Shown here one piece after another: positions 29,135-37,192 of a stretch of 64,000 bases of DNA (positions are counted from its first letter, which is position 1; every line of letters starts with the position of its first letter). Where the stretch lies: positions 1 to 64,000 of the forward strand of contig JAIXSQ010000012.1 of assembly GCA_027484575.1 (NCBI GenBank). The letters run 5' to 3'. The notes beneath the pieces are model-generated. The model searched no databases. It was not told the origin of the DNA and saw only the letters and a program-made list of their open reading frames with translations. The position numbers and the translations under genes are program-made. Source of the DNA: Comamonadaceae bacterium. Its GTDB lineage: Bacteria; Pseudomonadota; Gammaproteobacteria; Burkholderiales; Burkholderiaceae_C.

Positions 29135-29758
29135 ATGACCGCATGGAATGACTTCAACGACGCCGACGCCCAGCAATCCGGCTTCGATCTGATCCCCAAG
29201 GGCACCACTGTCCCGGTGCGCATGACCATCAAGCCCGGTGGCTACGACGATCCCGAGCAAGGCTGGGGCGGCGGCTACGCCACCGAGTCCTTCGAGACCG
29301 GTTCCATCTATCTCGCCGCCGAATTCGTGGTCACCGCTGGCGACCATGCCAAACGCAAGATGTGGTCGAACATCGGCCTGCACTCCAAGAAGGGGCCGAC
29401 CTGGGGCCAGATGGGGCGCAGCTTCATCCGTGCCGCGCTGAACAGCGCACGCAACGTCCACCCGCAGGACAACAGCCCGCAGGCCGCCGCCGCGCGCCGC
29501 ATCCAGGGCTTCCACGAACTGGATGGCATCGAGTTCCTGGCCCGCGTCGACATCGAGAAGGACGGCAAGGGCCAGGATCGCAACGTGGTGAAGGTGGCGG
29601 TCGAACCGGATCACCCCGACTACGCCAAGTTGATGGGCGTGCCGCCCAAGGCGTCGGGCGGCGGTACGTCCGGCGCTCCGGCGCAGGCCGCGCCCGCGTA
29701 TCAGACACCGGCTCAACAACGCGCACCCGTGACGGGCAAACCGTCATGGGCGCAGTGA
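29135..29758 (+). CDS. Putative phage ssDNA-binding protein (DUF669-like)
   Basis: A 207-residue protein starting MTAWNDFNDADAQQSG, followed by an OB-fold-like beta region (LIPKGTTVPVRMTIKPGG ... YLAAEFVVTAGDHAKRKMW), and a flexible Gly/Pro/Ala/Gln-rich tail ending in W, features shared by SSB-like proteins. The position right behind the Sak4-like ATPase supports pairing. Family assignment is by appearance only. Confidence 0.6.
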   Translation: MTAWNDFNDADAQQSGFDLIPKGTTVPVRMTIKPGGYDDPEQGWGGGYATESFETGSIYLAAEFVVTAGDHAKRKMWSNIGLHSKKGPTWGQMGRSFIRAALNSARNVHPQDNSPQAAAARRIQGFHELDGIEFLARVDIEKDGKGQDRNVVKVAVEPDHPDYAKLMGVPPKASGGGTSGAPAQAAPAYQTPAQQRAPVTGKPSWAQ

Positions 29759-29769
29759 GGGAGGCTGCC

Positions 29770-30624
29770 ATGAACGCATCCACCCTCAGTGCCAGCCACT
29801 GCGGCGTCGTGCATTTCGGCGACCTCGATTGCGAGGCGGTCGTGCTCACCACCGGCGAGCGCGGCTACGTCCGCAAGCAGGTGGCCAAGCTGCTCGGCGT
29901 CCACGAGAACAACACGGGTCACCGTTTTCGCCAAATTCTGGCCGACTTCTCGCCTAAGTCATTGTCGGAGCTAGACAAATTTGAATCACCGATTTCGCTG
30001 CCCAGCGGTCGGCGGGCGCAGTTCTTCCCGGCGGGCGTGATCACCCAGATCGCCTCCGGCGTGATTGATGCCGCGCTTGACCACACGCTGCACAGTGCGC
30101 GCCGGAAGCTGGTGCCCAACTGCATGAAGATCATGCGCGCGCTCGCCACCACCGGCGAGGTCGCGCTGATCGACGAGGCCACCGGCTACCAGCACCACCG
30201 CGCGCCCGATGCGCTGCAGGAGCTGATCTCCAAGCTGCTGCGCCAGTCCTGCGCGTCGTGGGAGCGGCGTTTCCACCCAGACTACTACCGGGCGCTGTAC
30301 CGCCTCTTCAACTGGCGGTACCAGGGGCACGAGCAGAACCCGCCCCACGTCATCGGCCAGATCACCTTGCGCTGGGTCTACGGGCCGGTGCTGCCAGAGG
30401 ACTTGCTGGGCGAGATCCGCAACCGCAAGGGCATCTCGCAGAAGCACCACCAGTGGTTGTCCGAGCAGGGGCTGGCGCATCTGGAATCGCAGATTCACGC
30501 GGTCACGGCGATTGCGCGCAGCTCGATGAGCTACGCCGACTTCAAGCGCCGCTGCGAATCGGCTTTCGCGGGCACACCTTTGCAACTCGGCCTGCTGGCC
30601 GAAGAACTCGCGGAGGTGGCGTGA
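29770..30624 (+). CDS. P63C-domain phage protein
   Basis: A 284-residue protein. The N-terminal part (VHFGDLDCEAVVLTTGERGYVRKQVAKLLGVH) looks like the antirepressor-type N domain seen in P22 Ant relatives. The C-terminal half is a P63C domain: GEVALIDEATGYQ, RRFHPDYYRALYRLFNW and the following PPHVIGQITLRWVY. P63C proteins are common in phages and elements and are thought to work in DNA binding or regulation. The start at 29770 is a good ATG after GGGAGG. It overlaps the next gene. Confidence 0.75.
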   Translation: MNASTLSASHCGVVHFGDLDCEAVVLTTGERGYVRKQVAKLLGVHENNTGHRFRQILADFSPKSLSELDKFESPISLPSGRRAQFFPAGVITQIASGVIDAALDHTLHSARRKLVPNCMKIMRALATTGEVALIDEATGYQHHRAPDALQELISKLLRQSCASWERRFHPDYYRALYRLFNWRYQGHEQNPPHVIGQITLRWVYGPVLPEDLLGEIRNRKGISQKHHQWLSEQGLAHLESQIHAVTAIARSSMSYADFKRRCESAFAGTPLQLGLLAEELAEVA

Positions 30625-31121
30625 AATGCTGGGTCTGCAAACGACAAGCACGCGGCTACGGCCACACGGACGGCCGCTTCCAGACCGCCGATCCGCGCCG
30701 CTACGTGCTCGACTGGGTGTTCTGCTCGCGCCGCTGCCAGGACGCATTTCACGGGCTGTACGGCAACTGGCAGCGGGCCAAGGAAGGCCGCATCGACAAA
30801 ACGGAGGTCGCCATGATCGATCCGTCTGATGTCGAACTGGCCGCGATGCGCCGGTGCCTCAAGGCCTTCGGCGAGGCTGCGGGTGAGATCGGGTTTGCCA
30901 AGCCGCTGGGCGACTACTCCGAAACCGAAGCGCTGCAGGTGATCGACGCCATCGTCACCTGCTGGTCGGACGCGATGGTCGCGCACCACGAGGCCACCAA
31001 GTTCCCGCCCGTGCGGGGCATGCCGCCGACGCCCGATCCGCTGGCCCCCGACGCCGCCAATCCGTTCGCCGATCTGGAGGACGATCTGCCTTGGGACGAG
31101 CCGAAGGGGAGGAAGCCATGA
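30621..31121 (+). CDS. Small zinc-finger-like phage protein (DUF6511-like)
   Basis: A 166-residue protein that starts with GTG inside the upstream stop (GTGA), giving MKCWVCKRQARGYGHTDG. Two cysteine pairs, CWVC and CSRRC (residues 3-6 and about 36-40), look like a treble-clef zinc site. The second half is helical and acidic (PFADLEDDLPWDEP). I believe this matches the DUF6511 phage family. Function unknown, possibly nucleic-acid binding in replication. It has no ATG at a reasonable place, which supports the GTG start. Confidence 0.65.
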   Translation: MKCWVCKRQARGYGHTDGRFQTADPRRYVLDWVFCSRRCQDAFHGLYGNWQRAKEGRIDKTEVAMIDPSDVELAAMRRCLKAFGEAAGEIGFAKPLGDYSETEALQVIDAIVTCWSDAMVAHHEATKFPPVRGMPPTPDPLAPDAANPFADLEDDLPWDEPKGRKP

Positions 31122-31852
31122 TGGACTTCAATTCCTCGGCCAGCGTCTCCGGTCAGATCACCGCGCTGATCGACATCGGCATGCAGCGTGTGCGTGCGCA
31201 GCAGACCACACGCGACTACCTCGGCGCGTCGCGTCTGGGCGCGGCCTGCGAGCGTGCCTTGCAGTTCGAGTACGCCAAGGCTCCGGTCGATCACGGGCGC
31301 GACACCCAGGGCCGGATGCTGCGCATCTTCGAGCGCGGTCACGTCATGGAGGACTGCATGGTCGCGTGGCTGCGCGACGCGGGCTTCGATCTGCGCACCC
31401 GCAAGCCCGATGGTGAGCAGTTCGGCTTCTCCGATGCGCACGGCCGCCTGCGTGGCCACGTCGATGGCGTGATCGTCGGCGGGCCAGACGGTTTCCACTA
31501 TCCCGCGCTGTGGGAGAACAAGTGCCTCGGCGCGAAATCGTGGCGCGAACTGGAGGCCAAAGGCCTCGCGGTCGCCAAGCCGGTGTACGCCGCTCAGGTC
31601 GCGCTCTATCAGGCGCACCTGCAATTGCACGAGCACCCGGCGCTGTTCACCGCGATCAACGCCGACTCGATGGACATCTACGTCGAGCTGGTTCCCTTCG
31701 ATGGCGCGCTCGCGCAGCGGATGACGGATCGCGCAGTCAAGGTCATCTCCGCGACCGAAGCCGGTGAGCTGCTGCCGCGCAGCTTCCACGAACCCACTCA
31801 CTTCGAATGCCGGATGTGCGCATGGCAAGACCGGTGCTGGAGAACCCCATGA
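31118..31852 (+). CDS. PD-(D/E)XK nuclease, Cas4/RecB-like
   Basis: A 244-residue predicted exonuclease. The nuclease core shows D116 (GHVDGVIVGG) and E133-N-K135 (LWENKCLG). Four cysteines, C44 near the start and C231, C234 and C240 at the end, are placed as in iron-sulphur Cas4/AddB-like nucleases. In phages such enzymes resect DNA ends for annealing by the Sak4-type ATPase. The ATG overlaps the previous stop, and its own stop overlaps the next ATG. Confidence 0.8.
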   Translation: MMDFNSSASVSGQITALIDIGMQRVRAQQTTRDYLGASRLGAACERALQFEYAKAPVDHGRDTQGRMLRIFERGHVMEDCMVAWLRDAGFDLRTRKPDGEQFGFSDAHGRLRGHVDGVIVGGPDGFHYPALWENKCLGAKSWRELEAKGLAVAKPVYAAQVALYQAHLQLHEHPALFTAINADSMDIYVELVPFDGALAQRMTDRAVKVISATEAGELLPRSFHEPTHFECRMCAWQDRCWRTP

Positions 31853-32094
31853 GCGACGACACGCAATTCATCGGCGACGTCGAACCGATGATCGACGCCA
31901 AGCAGGCCGCTGCCGCGCTGCGCTTGCCGTACTACTGGTTCGCCGACCCGCAGATGCGCAGCAAGTACAAGATTCCTCACTACCTGATGGGCGGTCTGGT
32001 GCGCTATCGCCCGTCCGAACTGTCTGCGTGGGCCGCGCGCAGCACCGCCGCGCAGGGGCGCGACGGTGACGCCGATGGCGTGGAGGCCGAATGA
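31849..32094 (+). CDS. Small HTH protein
   Basis: An 81-residue protein with the winged-helix motif MIDAKQAAAALRLPYYWFADPQMRSKYKIPHYLMGGLVRYRPSELSAW, ending in an acidic tail. The form recalls AlpA-like DNA-binding proteins of phages. It overlaps the nuclease and the primase genes by four bases each, so it is made together with the replication proteins and might guide them to the origin; that is inference. Confidence 0.65.
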   Translation: MSDDTQFIGDVEPMIDAKQAAAALRLPYYWFADPQMRSKYKIPHYLMGGLVRYRPSELSAWAARSTAAQGRDGDADGVEAE

Positions 32095-34388
32095 CTCTCG
32101 ACTTCAACGACATCGCGCCACTGCCCGATCACAACCGCCGCACTCTCAGCGACGCCGAGCGCGAAGAGCTGCGTGCCGACCTGCTCGCACGACTTGAATC
32201 CGTTCTGTTCACTTTGTTCCCTGCGGGCAAGAAGCGCCGGGGCAAGTTCTTGATCGGCGACGTGCTGGGCAGTCCCGGCGACAGCCTCGAAGTGGTTCTC
32301 GATGGCGACAAGCAAGGGCTGTGGACGGATCGCGCCACTGGCGACGGCGGCGACATCTATGCGCTGATCGGTGCGCACCTCGGCATCGACGTGCTGCACG
32401 ACTTTCCGCGCGTGCTCGACGCCGCTGCCGATCTGCTTGGGCGCTCGCGTTCCGCACCGGTGCGCAAGGCCAGCAAGAAGGACGTGCCGGTCGACGAACT
32501 CGGCCCCGCCACCGCCAAGTGGGACTACCTCGATACGGCGGGACATCTCATCGCCGTCGTCTACCGCTACGACCCGCCCGGGCAAAAGAAGCAGTTCCGG
32601 CCCTGGGATGCCAAGCGGCGCAGGATGGCACCGCCCGATCCACGCCCGCTCTACAACCAGCCGGGGATGAGCAATGCCGCGCAGGTGGTGTTGGTCGAGG
32701 GCGAAAAATGTGCGCAGGCCTTGATCGACGCGGGCATCGTGGCCACCACGGCGATGCACGGCGCGAACGCCCCGGTCGACAAGACCGACTGGTCGCCGCT
32801 TTCGGCCAAGGCGGTGTTGATCTGGCCTGACCGTGACAAGCCGGGCTGGGACTACGCGGCACAGGCGGCGCAGGCCATCCTGTCGGCGGGTGCGAAGTCC
32901 TGCCACATCCTGTACCCGCCTGAGGAGGCTGCCGAGGGCTGGGACGTGGCGGACGCCGTCGCCGAGGGCTTCGATGTCGCTACCTTCCTGACCCACGGCC
33001 CGCGCCTTCAGATGCACGACGTGGCCGATGACGTCGATCCGGTGGTCAGCAGCGACGAATCCGTCTGGGGCACCGAGGACGCGCTGGCGCTGTCCTTCAC
33101 CCGCCGCTACCACCGCGACTGGCGCTACGTGGCGGCCTGGGGTCGCTGGCTGGTGTGGGACGGTCAACGCTGGCGCACCGAGGACACGCTGGCCGCCACC
33201 GACCTGATCCGCAGCGTCTGCCGCCAGACCGCCGTGCGCGCCGACAACCCCAAGGTCGCCGCCAAGTTGGCCAGCGCCAGTACGGTCGGGGGCGTGGAAC
33301 GGCTGGCGCGCGCAGACCGCAGGCACGCGGCCACCACCGACGAGTGGGACGCCGATCCGTGGCTGCTCAACACGCCCGGTGGCGTGGTCGATCTCAAGAC
33401 CGGTCGCAAGCGCGCGAACGACCGCGCCGACCGGATGACCAAGATCACCACGGCCACGCCAGGTGGCGACTGTCCGCAATGGTTGGCATTCCTGTCCGAC
33501 ATCGCGGGCGGTGATGTTGACCTGCAGGCCTACCTGCAGCGGATGGTCGGCTATTGCCTGACCGGCGTGACCAGCGCCCACGCGTTGTTCTTCCTGTACG
33601 GCACCGGTGCCAACGGCAAGAGCGTGTTTGCCAACGTCATCAGCACCATCCTCGGCGACTACGCCGCCACCGCATCGATGGACACCTTCGTCGAAACGCG
33701 TGGCGACCGCCATCCGACCGATCTGGCAGGCCTGCGCGGCGCGCGTTTCGTGACGGCCATCGAAACTGAGCAGGGTCGGCGCTTGAACGAATCCAAGGTC
33801 AAGGCCATCACTGGCGGCGACAAGATCTCCGCGCGCTTCATGCGCCAGGACTTCTTCGAATACACGCCGCAGTTCAAGCCGGTCATCGTCGGCAACCACA
33901 AGCCCGCCATCCGCAACATCGACGAGGCGATGAAGCGGCGGATGCACATGATTCCCTTCACGGTGACGATTCCGCCCGAGCGGCGCGATGGCCGCCTGAC
34001 CGAGAAGTTGCTGGCCGAGCGCGACGGGATTCTCGCGTGGGCGGTGGCCGGATGCCTTGCGTGGCAGCGCGAAGGCTTGAAGCCGCCCGCCTGCGTGGTG
34101 TCGGCGACCGAGGAGTATTTCGAAGCCGAGGACGCGCTGGGTCGCTGGCTCGAAGAACGCTGCGTGCGCACGGCCAACGCCAAATCGCTGACCGCCGAAC
34201 TGTTCACCGACTGGAAGCAGTGGGCCGAGGCCGCCGGGGAGTTCATCGGCGCGCAACGACGCTTCTCCGATCTGCTCATCACGCGCGGGATCGAGAAGTG
34301 GCGCAACGGAATGGGCGTGCGCGGGTTCCAGGGCATTGGCCTCAAGCACCCGCCGATGCCCGCCTACACCCCCTACGCGGACAACTGA
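32091..34388 (+). CDS. Phage primase-helicase (D5/P4 alpha type)
   Basis: A 765-residue replication protein. The N-terminal part (residues 40-110) looks like a CHC2-like fold without the cysteines; a Toprim-like region follows with VVLVEGEKCAQAL (E203) and LIWPDRDKPG. From about residue 340 come the D5_N segment and a superfamily 3 helicase: Walker A GTGANGKS at 504-511, Walker B-like FVTAIETEQG, and KPVIVGNHKPAI as sensor. It should unwind and prime at the phage origin. An inverted repeat lies directly after the gene. Confidence 0.88.
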   Translation: MTLDFNDIAPLPDHNRRTLSDAEREELRADLLARLESVLFTLFPAGKKRRGKFLIGDVLGSPGDSLEVVLDGDKQGLWTDRATGDGGDIYALIGAHLGIDVLHDFPRVLDAAADLLGRSRSAPVRKASKKDVPVDELGPATAKWDYLDTAGHLIAVVYRYDPPGQKKQFRPWDAKRRRMAPPDPRPLYNQPGMSNAAQVVLVEGEKCAQALIDAGIVATTAMHGANAPVDKTDWSPLSAKAVLIWPDRDKPGWDYAAQAAQAILSAGAKSCHILYPPEEAAEGWDVADAVAEGFDVATFLTHGPRLQMHDVADDVDPVVSSDESVWGTEDALALSFTRRYHRDWRYVAAWGRWLVWDGQRWRTEDTLAATDLIRSVCRQTAVRADNPKVAAKLASASTVGGVERLARADRRHAATTDEWDADPWLLNTPGGVVDLKTGRKRANDRADRMTKITTATPGGDCPQWLAFLSDIAGGDVDLQAYLQRMVGYCLTGVTSAHALFFLYGTGANGKSVFANVISTILGDYAATASMDTFVETRGDRHPTDLAGLRGARFVTAIETEQGRRLNESKVKAITGGDKISARFMRQDFFEYTPQFKPVIVGNHKPAIRNIDEAMKRRMHMIPFTVTIPPERRDGRLTEKLLAERDGILAWAVAGCLAWQREGLKPPACVVSATEEYFEAEDALGRWLEERCVRTANAKSLTAELFTDWKQWAEAAGEFIGAQRRFSDLLITRGIEKWRNGMGVRGFQGIGLKHPPMPAYTPYADN

Positions 34389-34407
34389 CCCCAATGAAAA
34401 CCACGTC

Positions 34408-34506
34408 GTCTGACGCAGCTGACGCATTTGCACGTAACTCTCTATACGCGTGCGCGCGTGCGCGCCTCACGGAGAGTTTCGGTATTCCGTGTCAGCTGCG
34501 TCAGAC
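34408..34506. repeat. Nested inverted repeat with alternating purine-pyrimidine centre
   Basis: Perfect 16-bp arms GTCTGACGCAGCTGAC (34408-34423) and its complement (34491-34506) enclose a second pair AACTCTC (34436-34442) / GAGAGTT (34472-34478). Between them 34443-34465 strictly alternates pyrimidine and purine for 23 bp (TATACGCG...). It sits between the primase-helicase and the resolvase genes. A replication origin is the most attractive idea; a regulatory hairpin is the alternative. Confidence 0.75.
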
Positions 34507-34530
34507 CTGCGCCAGATAAGGACTGACACC

Positions 34531-35007
34531 ATGACCACCACCATCCTCGCCCTCGACCTGGGCACCACCAGCGGCTGGGCGCTGCGGGGCAGCGACGGCC
34601 AGATCACCAGCGGTTCCGAGAGCTTTCGTCCGCAGCGCTTCGAAGGCGGCGGAATGCGCTTCCTGCGCTTCAAGCGCTGGCTCACCGAGATCAAGCAATC
34701 CTGCGGCGGCATCGACTGCCTGCACTTCGAGGAAGTCCGCCGCCACGTCTCGACCGATGCGGCGCACGCCTACGGCGGCTTCCTCGCCACGCTCACCGCG
34801 TGGTGCGAGCACCACCAGATCCCGTACCAGGGCGTGCCCGTGGGCACGATCAAGAAGCACGCCACCGGCAAGGGCAACGCCAGCAAGGATGAGATGGTGG
34901 CGTCCGCCCGTGACCGTGGTCATGCCCCGACCGACGACAACGAGGCCGACGCGTTGGCCCTGCTGCACTGGGCTGTCCACCACCACGACCTTGGACAGGA
35001 GGTGTGA
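34531..35007 (+). CDS. RuvC-like Holliday junction resolvase
   Basis: A 158-residue RNase H-fold nuclease. Acidic residues are in place: D9 (LALDLGTTSGWAL), E67/E68 (LHFEEVRRH) and D136 with D140 (PTDDNEADALALL). KGNASKDEM is also typical. It should resolve branched DNA after phage recombination or before packaging. It starts 8 bp past TAAGGA and is followed at one base by the next gene. Confidence 0.85.
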   Translation: MTTTILALDLGTTSGWALRGSDGQITSGSESFRPQRFEGGGMRFLRFKRWLTEIKQSCGGIDCLHFEEVRRHVSTDAAHAYGGFLATLTAWCEHHQIPYQGVPVGTIKKHATGKGNASKDEMVASARDRGHAPTDDNEADALALLHWAVHHHDLGQEV

Positions 35008-35008
35008 C

Positions 35009-35431
35009 GTGGGCCGCAACGACTGGACGATTGAGGACGTGGCTGCACGCTTTGAGGAAGCCGCCAGCACCGGACGACGCCTGCCACTGGTGCGTGTGCA
35101 GGGCTACTTCAACACCTGGCCCATCATCGTGCGCAAGGAGTGGGAAGCCTTTGCCGCCGACGAGCACGTCTACCGACCCTTCCCACCCACACCCGACGCC
35201 GTCGACCGGATGCTGGAGACCATGAAGTGGGTGCAGTGGCTGGAGGTCGAGCAGCGCCATCTGGTGTGGATGCGGGCCAAGCGCTACGGCTGGCGCGACA
35301 TCACGATCCGCTTTGCCTGCGACCGCAGTACCGCGTGGCGGCGCTGGCAACGGGCGCTGGAGATCGTCGCCGAGAAACTCAACGCCGAAGGCTTCCACCT
35401 GCCTTCCAAAATCGTGGGCCAAGCAGGGTAA
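35009..35431 (+). CDS. Small phage protein with C-terminal HTH (DUF6362-like)
   Basis: A 140-residue protein with GTG start one base after the resolvase stop; AGGAGG stands before it. The C-terminal GWRDITIRFACDRSTAWRRWQRALEIVAEKL is a clear helix-turn-helix. The N-terminal part begins MGRNDWTIEDVAARFEEAA. I take it as the DUF6362 type found at the end of phage replication operons. A role as late-gene activator is possible from its place before the 345-bp control region. Confidence 0.62.
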   Translation: MGRNDWTIEDVAARFEEAASTGRRLPLVRVQGYFNTWPIIVRKEWEAFAADEHVYRPFPPTPDAVDRMLETMKWVQWLEVEQRHLVWMRAKRYGWRDITIRFACDRSTAWRRWQRALEIVAEKLNAEGFHLPSKIVGQAG

Positions 35432-35776
35432 TGCTTGCCGCGTTTGTCCTTCGTTTCCTGCGTTTGTCCCTTTTGACGCTCTTCGAGCCTGCAACAAAAC
35501 AGCCCGGCCGGGGGTAGTATTTCAGCTATCTTCTGGACAGCGGTGACGGTTCGGCGAGCGGCCCGAGGCGAAAGGGGTCCTTCCTGCCGAAAGTCCCATG
35601 CGGGGGGCGCGAGCGCGACGCTTTTTTAGCGTCAGGGCGCGGGCAAGGTTACCAGTCGGCCAGGTTACCGGCCCCGGTTACCACCCCCAGGCGCAGTTAC
35701 CACCCCACCAGAATCTTCATTCACTCAACCCGCCCGGCGGCAACGTTCGGCGGGTTTTGCTTTTGGGACTTCCCCT
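35432..35776. promoter_or_regulatory. 345-bp gene-free control region
   Basis: No gene. It contains, in order: a small perfect hairpin GACGCT-TTTTT-AGCGTC (35617-35633); four copies of GGTTACC/AGTTACC at 35647, 35663, 35676 and 35695; and a stem AACCCGCC (35727-35734) / GGCGGGTT (35749-35756) followed by TTGCTTTT, a likely terminator of the replication operon. The spaced GTTACC repeats look like binding sites for a regulator or for a packaging protein. A cos site could be here, but no known cosN is recognisable. Confidence 0.65.
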
Positions 35777-37192
35777 TTGAACACGCTCAACGTCGAGTAC
35801 CGCAAGGTCGAGGCGCTGATTCCCTACGCCCGCAATCCGCGCACGCACGCCGAGAGCCAGATCGCCAAGATCGCGGCCAGCATCGTCGAGTACGGCTGGA
35901 CGAACCCGATCCTCGTCGACGGCGACAACGGCATCATCGCCGGGCACGGGCGTCTGGCCGCTGCCCGCAAGCTGGGGCTGGATCAGGTGCCGGTGATCGA
36001 ACTGGCCCATCTGACCGTCGCGCAGAAGCGCGCGCTGGTGATCGCCGACAACCGGCTGGCGCTCGATGCGGGCTGGGACGAGGAGATGCTGGCGCTGGAG
36101 TTGGCCGATCTGTCCGAGGCCGGGTACGACCTTGCCCTGACCGGTTTCGAGGATGCTGAGATTGAGGCGCTGCTCACGGGTGAGGTGACCGACGCCGGTA
36201 CCGACCCGGAGCCTGATGCCGACGAACCGGATGCGGCGGACGACGTACCGGATGCCCCTGTCGTGGCGGTGTCCCGTCCCGGCGATGTCTGGGCCATCGG
36301 GTCGCACCGGCTGATCTGTGGCGATGCCACCAACCGGGCCGTGGTCGCTGCGCTGATGGACGGCGGCACGGCAAGGCTGTGCTTCACCTCGCCGCCCTAC
36401 GGCAACCAGCGCGACTACACCTCGGGCGGCATCACCGATTGGGATGGTCTGATGCGCGGCGTGTTCGCGCACCTGCCGATGGCGGCCGATGGTCAGGCGC
36501 TGGTCAACCTCGGGCTGATTCACCGCGACAACGAGGTGATCCCGTATTGGGATGCATGGCTCGGCTGGATGCGTCAGCAGGGCTGGCGGCGCTTCGCGTG
36601 GTACGTCTGGGATCAGGGCCCGGGGATGCCCGGCGACTGGGCAGGACGCTTCGCCCCGAGCTTCGAGTTCGTTTTCCACTTCAACCGCGAAAGCCGCAAG
36701 CCGAACAAGATCGTGCCCTGCAAGCACGCCGGTCAGGAATCGCACCTGCGCGCCGATGGCTCGTCCACGGCGATGCGGGGCAAGGACGGCGAAGTCGGCG
36801 GCTGGACGCACAAGGGCCAGCCGACGCAGGACACGCGCATCCCCGACAGCGTGATCCGCGTGATGCGCCACAAGGGCAAGATCGGTCAGGACATCGACCA
36901 CCCCGCCGTGTTCCCGGTGGCGCTGCCGGAGTTCGTGATCGAGGCCTACAGCGACGCTGGCGACATCGTGTTCGAACCCTTCGGCGGCAGCGGCACCACG
37001 ATGCTGGCGGCCGAGCGCACGGGCCGCGTCTGCCGCAGCGTGGAAATCGCGCCGGAGTACGTGGACGTCGCCATCAAACGCTTCCAGCAGAACCACCCCG
37101 GTGTGCCGGTCAGCTTGATCGCCACCGGTCAGTCCTTCGAGCAGGTCGCCGCCGAGCGCGCTACCAACTCTGACATCGAGGTGATGGCATGA
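35777..37192 (+). CDS. ParB-domain DNA methyltransferase, SPPY type
   Basis: A 471-residue fusion. Residues 1-95 are a ParB/Srx N-terminal domain (LIPYARNPRTHAESQIAKIAASI, then the GHGRLAAARKLGL motif). The C-terminal half is a DNA methylase with T204-S-P-P-Y208 and SAM motif FEPFGGSGTT (FGGSG from 402). SPPY usually goes with N4-cytosine methylation. The start seems to be TTG at 35777, since no ATG or GTG gives the full ParB domain. It overlaps the second methylase by four bases. Phage methylases of this type probably hide DNA from host restriction. Confidence 0.85.
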   Translation: MNTLNVEYRKVEALIPYARNPRTHAESQIAKIAASIVEYGWTNPILVDGDNGIIAGHGRLAAARKLGLDQVPVIELAHLTVAQKRALVIADNRLALDAGWDEEMLALELADLSEAGYDLALTGFEDAEIEALLTGEVTDAGTDPEPDADEPDAADDVPDAPVVAVSRPGDVWAIGSHRLICGDATNRAVVAALMDGGTARLCFTSPPYGNQRDYTSGGITDWDGLMRGVFAHLPMAADGQALVNLGLIHRDNEVIPYWDAWLGWMRQQGWRRFAWYVWDQGPGMPGDWAGRFAPSFEFVFHFNRESRKPNKIVPCKHAGQESHLRADGSSTAMRGKDGEVGGWTHKGQPTQDTRIPDSVIRVMRHKGKIGQDIDHPAVFPVALPEFVIEAYSDAGDIVFEPFGGSGTTMLAAERTGRVCRSVEIAPEYVDVAIKRFQQNHPGVPVSLIATGQSFEQVAAERATNSDIEVMA

